Positions 59,040-64,000 of a stretch of 64,000 bases of DNA are shown piece after piece. The DNA comes from Mortierella hygrophila. Its lineage: Eukaryota > Mortierellomycota > Mortierellomycetes > Mortierellales > Mortierellaceae. The stretch spans positions 124,001-188,000 of the forward strand of contig JAAAXW010000004.1 of assembly GCA_015680625.1 (NCBI GenBank). Reading direction: 5' to 3'. The notes below the pieces were generated by a model, which saw nothing but the letters and a program-made list of their open reading frames with translations, was not told the origin of the DNA and did no database searches. How positions within the stretch are numbered: the stretch's first letter is position 1; each line of letters starts with the position of its first letter. Made by a program: the position numbers and the translations under genes.

Positions 59040-62000
59040 TTACTTGAAGGCGGCAGCATTAGGGAACCAGACTCTAGCCTTCGCCTTCCACTCCTGCTGC
59101 TTAGCTGATTTAAACCCCTTCAACGTCTTCTGCACAAGGATCACATTCTCTAATGTCCGCGTCCGCCCAAACCTCTTTTCATCTTCGACAGAAAACAACA
59201 ACTCCTCAGCCTTGGCTAGGTTCTTGGAGGGGTCAATCAGGTACACTGACATGGCCGCCGAGATTACGTGTGCGACTGAACCCTGGTCCTTAGTCTCTTC
59301 GATAAATCCTGCATTGAACGCACTCAGATCTTGTCCGTGGGTGCCATAGAGTTCTGACCAGTGCTTGTCGATGACGGCCTTGACGCTGGGTTTGAGGGTC
59401 TTGGCGGAGGAGGATTTCTGGATGGCGAGGGCGAACCGAACGAGCTGCTCGTGTAAAGTGGCGTGGTTGGCGTCAATCTTGATCGACTTCAACAGCGCCT
59501 TCAGTGCCAACAACAGCTTGTCTATTTCGTGGCCACGACAGATGCAGAAATTGTTAATGGAAAATGACCTGACTAGAAACAAAGAAACACAATCGACATC
59601 GGACTTACTCTTGCGGACATAGATCTCAAAGGCCATGAGATGGGTTTCGATACGGGTATCAGCCAACTGTTGCAGCGGCTGTAAGAACTTGAGCGCCTCT
59701 CCCAGAGGGTCCTCGCACTTTGTATACTTTGTACCCTCAGGATCCTCATCGCCCTTAGCAGCCGCAGCGTTACCTCCAGCCTTCTTGGCAGTCTCGGCAG
59801 CAGTCGTAGCGGCCTTCTTCTTCTTTTCCTCGGCCTCCTGCTGTGCCTTGAGTTCAGCCTTACGCTGCTTGCTCCTGAACTTCTTCTTCTCGGCCTCGGT
59901 CATACCCTCCATCTCTTCCGACTCTGAGCCATCAGGCTTGTCGAACAGACGGACGTAGCACTGAACTGCATCCTGAGCCGCACGGACGTAGTAAGGGTGG
60001 CTACGCAGCTGATCCTCCAAACGCACCATCCTATCGCGTCACAAAGCAATGAGTGTGAGTCTCAGGTTTAAATAAACAAACCAACAAGGTAACGATTTTA
60101 CCAAAAGTGACAACACACTTACGAGACATAGGCCCTCAGGGTCATCTTACGGAGACAGTAGGTGTGGAAATCGAACTGGTCCTCTGTGTAATCGTTAAAG
60201 TGCTGAAAAAGAAAGACAAGTAGTCAGTTTTTAGTCCTGCTTTCCCACTCCTGTTCAAACACGACCATTTACACCAATCCGCTTCCGCGATACATACCTT
60301 GTCGATCTGATGGAAGCGCTTGAGGGCACGGCCGATCTGTCCCTGGCGCACATTACTCTCTCCAGCTTCGAGCGAGAACCACTGAGTCTGCATATCAACC
60401 AAATCGTTCAAAGGGTTGGGGATATCCGCGCGCGTGAAAAGAATCGTTGTCTTCTCAGCATCGGTCATGTTGTCGGCCCGGAGCATGTACTTTGTGCACT
60501 TTGTGTTGATGAATCGGTCCTGGAGATCCAGCTCACGGGCCTCGTTCAAGGCGGCCATGGCAGCAACGTGGTCTCCAGCATGCTTGAGGATACGTCCCTT
60601 GGCCATGTACAACTCAACCAATGTGGGAGTGTGCTCAATGGCCCGGTTGATGTATCCCAATGCCTGCTCCGTCTCGCGCTTGAAGTCAAAGTGTTGTGCC
60701 AAAAAGTACAATGTCCACAAAAGTGCTGTTGGTGGCTCTACAACCGCGCCTAGTATTATGAAAGAGCAAAGGCGACGTTTGTTAGCGGATACAGTTGGTT
60801 TGAAAGTAAAATGATCTTTGGGAATAATAAAGTCATGGCTTACCAGAGTGGTCAAAGCCTCGGGATTTGTCGAGGGCGATCAGGTATCCGAGAACGAGCT
60901 TCTCGACAGCAGCTTGCTTGGCACTGTCGGAGTAGAGGGTTTTGATGTTGACGAATAACGAAGGGACACCTTTCCGGAGCATGCTGCGGATGTACTCGTC
61001 CGTGACCTTGACAAAGGCCTCGCCCGTCGCATAATGCAAGGGCAAACGCTTGGCAGCGTTCGATCGAGGGTACTCCTTCTGGAGTTGCTTGAACATCTCT
61101 AGGATCTTGACCTCGTCCTCATCTGTCTGACGATCGCTTCCAAGTCCCAAGCTTTTGCCGAGTCCCTCGAAATAAGCCATGTTGTCAGGGTTGAGCGACA
61201 AGAGTTCCCTGTACGCAGCCTCAGCCTCGGTCAATCGTCCCAATGCCAAAAAGTACTTTGCGCGCTTCTCCTTGATGGCCTTGCGATCGCAGACTTGCTT
61301 TTCGATAGTGTCCAGATGATCCAGTGCAACCTGGAAATCGCCAGTTTCCTCCAGCAAGGTGTTGTGGTAGAGCAACATCTCGCTGTGCTCATAGTCTGGG
61401 GTCGAGGGGAGATCCTTGAGTGTCTCCTCATAGGTCGTCAAGACCTTGACGCCGAGTTCCGGTTTGCCGAGAAGTTGGTATCCGATAGCGACAGCAACCC
61501 AGTATTGACGGTTTTGGGGTCTCAACTCCAGCAGAATGTGGCGGGTGTCGACATAACCCTCCAGGTTACGCATCTGAATCTGCAACAACGACAGATCCCG
61601 AAGAATTTGGATGTTTTCCTGTCACATTGAACATTTACAAGTCTAGTATTAGATTGAAAGACATAGTATGCACCTTTCCCAAGACAGCAATTGAGCAAAG
61701 GCGGGTCCTGATTGAGGTACCTTGTCGTATTTGAGTGCATGGGCATAGCACTTGGCAGCCTCCTCGTAGTTCTTGTCTGATCTGTACAACAGTCCAAAAA
61801 CGTGCCAGCCTATATGATGGAACGTGTGAAAGGTAACAGAGTGTCAGTTCTACCAGTGTTAATATTTGGGAGGCCTCGGTGATATCCTTGATACTTCAAC
61901 TTTTCGCTGAATGTATCCAGAGAAAGCATTCTTACAAATATGGCTCTTCATGTCGTGGCGGATTCCTTTCTTGACAAACTCAAACGCCAGCTCCTTCTTC

Positions 62001-62489
62001 TCCAAGTGGTTGTAGAACAATCCCTTCATCGCAAGTGTCTCTATTGCAAGTTAAAAAGGCCGATGGAATCTTTAGTACTCCAATTTTGGTCGAGGAAAAC
62101 AAAGCCGCCACGCACGCACACACCCTCATGTAGGGGGGTTACGTTATCTGCAAAACCTATGTGACATAGGAGCAAAGGAAGAATCGGCTTATACCTCCAT
62201 GTTCAGGGAACTTTTTCAGGATCTGTTCTGCTCCTTTGAATCCACGCTTGTACTGCTTGAGCTCGTAGCATTTCTAGGAAATATAGAACAAAAGAGAAAA
62301 GATGTGACACTGATCAGTACACCATGCGACAAAGTAGACATGAAACAAAAGTTGATCAAGCATGCGGCGAATGAATGCGATGAATGGTGATCTCTATTTC
62401 CTTCGTTTTGCCCTGAACAAGAAGAGAAGTTTGCTCCTTACCAAGATTTCCCTGAAGAGGTTTGCTTCCTTGGATGGCAGATCTCTCAT
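59040..62489 (-). CDS. NAA15: N-terminal acetyltransferase NatA auxiliary subunit
   Basis: Nine exons on the minus strand: 62489-62442, 62273-62195, 62040-61936, 61809-61721, 61618-60844, 60749-60298, 60202-60123, 60030-59609, 59521-59040; 843 residues (human about 866). The protein is built of TPR helices and matches NAA15 throughout: LPSKEANLFREIL, YELKQYKRGFK, HGETLAMKGL, GIRHDMKSHICWHVFGLLYR, DLSLLQIQMRNLEGY, CTKYMLRADNM, WFSLEAGES, and a charged Lys/Ala-rich helix after MTEAEKKKFRSKQRKAE. NAA15 anchors the catalytic NAA10 to the ribosome exit region, where nascent chains starting with small residues are acetylated. All phases agree. It shares its upstream region with the thioredoxin gene. 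Confidence 0.95.
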
Positions 62490-63373
62490 GGCGGACTAGG
62501 TGGTATAGTTGGTTGAGGAAAGAAAGAGAGAGGTGTGGGTTCGTTTGTGTGTCTCATAGTCCAGGGGCGGACCAAGATATCCAAGCCACCCCATTCCCGT
62601 GCACAGCCCCTTGAATCCTCCGATCACACAACGCGGAAAAGAACCCCTGGCGTTTCTACCCTCTCTCTCTTTCTTTCTCTCCCACTTTTTTTTTCTTTTC
62701 TTTTCTTCGTCCTTCACTAGACGTCCCGTTCCTCAGATGTGTGCAAAGGATTCAATAGCTCATTTGTAAGAAATCAAGAGAAAAAAGAACGTCTACCACT
62801 GGCGACGCGCTCCTTTGATGATCACGTCGCGCTCAATAAAAAAAGAGAGGATTATGTTCAAGATGATTGATGCTTGTTCACTTTTCTTTATGACCAGGAG
62901 GAATAGAAGAAGGAGAGCGGCGTTACTAAACATAAGGAGGTAGTTCCTATGCATGGTGGTCGGGACAGTTCAAATATAATGATGACCCCCTCTGCTATCT
63001 CTGATATTGATCTCCCGAGGGATAAGATATATTATTGATTATTGATCAAAGATAAAAACGATCACTCTTGCAGGCAACTTTGTGTTTTTCTTGAAGCAAA
63101 AAGAGCGCGTTCATATTTTTTTTCTCCTTTCATTCTCTATCCCCCCATCTCTTTTATTCTTCCCTTCTGATGTTCCCGATGCTTCGTCTTTGTGGTCTTC
63201 TTCGCAGAACGCACTGAAATAAAGGTTGAAAGAGATCGCGATGTGGGGTGGTCAACGTCTAAGCCACCCAGCCCGTGCACCTTTACCCTCCGCTTCCGTT
63301 TTTTTTTCTGAATACTCAACCGTTCACTCTCACACAAAAACACATTCACACACCCACACCCTCGCAATCAACA
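62490..63373. promoter_or_regulatory. Divergent region between NAA15 and thioredoxin genes
   Basis: About 0.9 kb. Pyrimidine-rich stretches lie at 62650-62720 and near 63110-63170. AT-rich sequence near 63010-63060 has TATTATTGATTATTGATC. No gene or tRNA was recognised. Confidence 0.45.
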
Positions 63374-64000
63374 ATGAACTCGCTCCGCCTCCTCTCCAGA
63401 AACGTGCACAACGTCGCCCGCATGAACGTCCAAGGCATGTCCCTTTCTTTCTTCTCCTTTTTTCCAATTCTCGCTCATTGCATTCCCTTTATTGTCGATT
63501 GTAACAGAAACCTGTGGCATCAGAAAATTGAACACAAACACATTCAACAGCCTTCTTAACCAACCTTACTTTACTGGTGAAACGAATATATATAGCCCGC
63601 TCGTTCCAGTCATCGGCACGCTTCTTGAACGGCCAGGTCAACGACGCCAGCGATGAGACCTTCCAGAAGCTGATCTCTGTCAAGGAGACCGTCATCGTCG
63701 ATTTCCATGCCGAGTACGTTGTCTTATCATCATTCGGAGAATCCAATGCTTGTTTTTTTCAGTGCTATGGCTGTGATCCGTATTTTGCTCCGCACTCGGT
63801 ATAAACAATGTGTTGTTTCTAACACGCCTACGCTTAAATCTGCTTGATGACAAATGTGACTTCTGTGTACAATAGTTGGTGCAGACCTTGCCACATGTTG
63901 GACCCCATTATCCGCGATGCTGTCAAGTCTACCAGCGGAACCACTCTTGTCCGTGTTGATGTCGATGAGTGCCCCCAGACCGCTGCCAAATACAGTGTAA
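63374..64000 (+). CDS. Mitochondrial-type thioredoxin (5' part; runs off the window)
   Basis: Three exons are visible: 63374-63434, 63596-63713, 63876 to the window end. The Arg/Ser/Asn-rich start (MNSLRLLSRNVHNVARMN, then ARSFQSSARF) looks like a mitochondrial targeting sequence. The fold follows: FQKLISVKETVIVDFHADWCRPCHMLDP, with the redox pair in WCRPC, then LVRVDVDECPQTAAKYSV. The usual thioredoxin motif is WCGPC; Arg in the third place is less common but known. The first intron appears to be GC-AG. The last bases (AGT|GTAA) could be the next donor, so the coding end inside the window is uncertain. The C-terminal half, with the cis-Pro loop, is outside. Confidence 0.85.

Noticed and set aside
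1..64000. CRISPR arrays, rRNA operons, prokaryotic-type operons
   Set aside because: None seen. The window is eukaryotic with spliced genes; the short repeats present are microsatellites or minisatellites.

Overview
This is a eukaryotic, fungal window: genes are dense and mostly broken by short GT-AG introns (roughly 50-650 bp, CTAAC/CTRAC-like branch sites), intergenic regions are short and CT- or GA-rich, and the proteins are fungal (Uds1-domain protein, Ctr copper transporter, GH18 chitinase, GPI-anchored serine/threonine-rich protein). DIS3L-type, phosphorylase-kinase-type and AAA-ATPase-like/PD-(D/E)XK genes, which yeasts and most Dikarya lack, point to an early-diverging filamentous fungus, most likely Mortierellomycotina; that placement is inference. 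All gene models below were assembled by hand from reading frame, splice-site and phase agreement.

Left third (1-24.7 kb): an Uds1 septation-type protein (428-3472, +); a Chk2/Rad53-like checkpoint kinase with three FHA domains (3916-8273, +); eIF3 subunit L (8399-10697, +); the DNA polymerase zeta catalytic subunit REV3 (11050-18672, +, 12 exons); a gene-poor spacer; and a 950-residue C2H2 zinc-finger protein (20236-23088, -) behind a long purine/pyrimidine-skewed leader.

Middle (24.7-30.4 kb): a gene-poor, degenerate island holding a broken AAA-ATPase-like/PD-(D/E)XK gene (27932-30275, -), a GTT-rich minisatellite, and a 10-N assembly gap flanked on both sides by the same 498-bp sequence, most simply an unmerged contig overlap.

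Right half (30.4-64 kb): a phosphorylase kinase regulatory subunit (30431-36273, -) carrying what looks like an inserted ILEI/PANDER (FAM3-type) domain, the most striking observation here; a GPI-type GH18 chitinase (37604-39577, +); TFIIF beta (39899-41362, -); ribosomal protein eL32 (42387-43178, +); a DIS3L-type exosome nuclease (43428-47788, -); a Ctr copper transporter (48071-48765, +); a cytochrome P450 (49831-52229, +); a large coiled-coil protein (53099-57364, +); a small cysteine-rich GPI-type surface protein (57895-58685, +); the NatA subunit NAA15 (59040-62489, -); and the 5' part of a mitochondrial thioredoxin (63374 to the window end, +).

The genes do not form one pathway. Several are housekeeping (eIF3L, eL32, TFIIF, NatA), two concern DNA damage (checkpoint kinase, REV3), and the chitinase and the small GPI-type protein concern the cell surface. 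No rRNA, convincing tRNA or CRISPR array was found.
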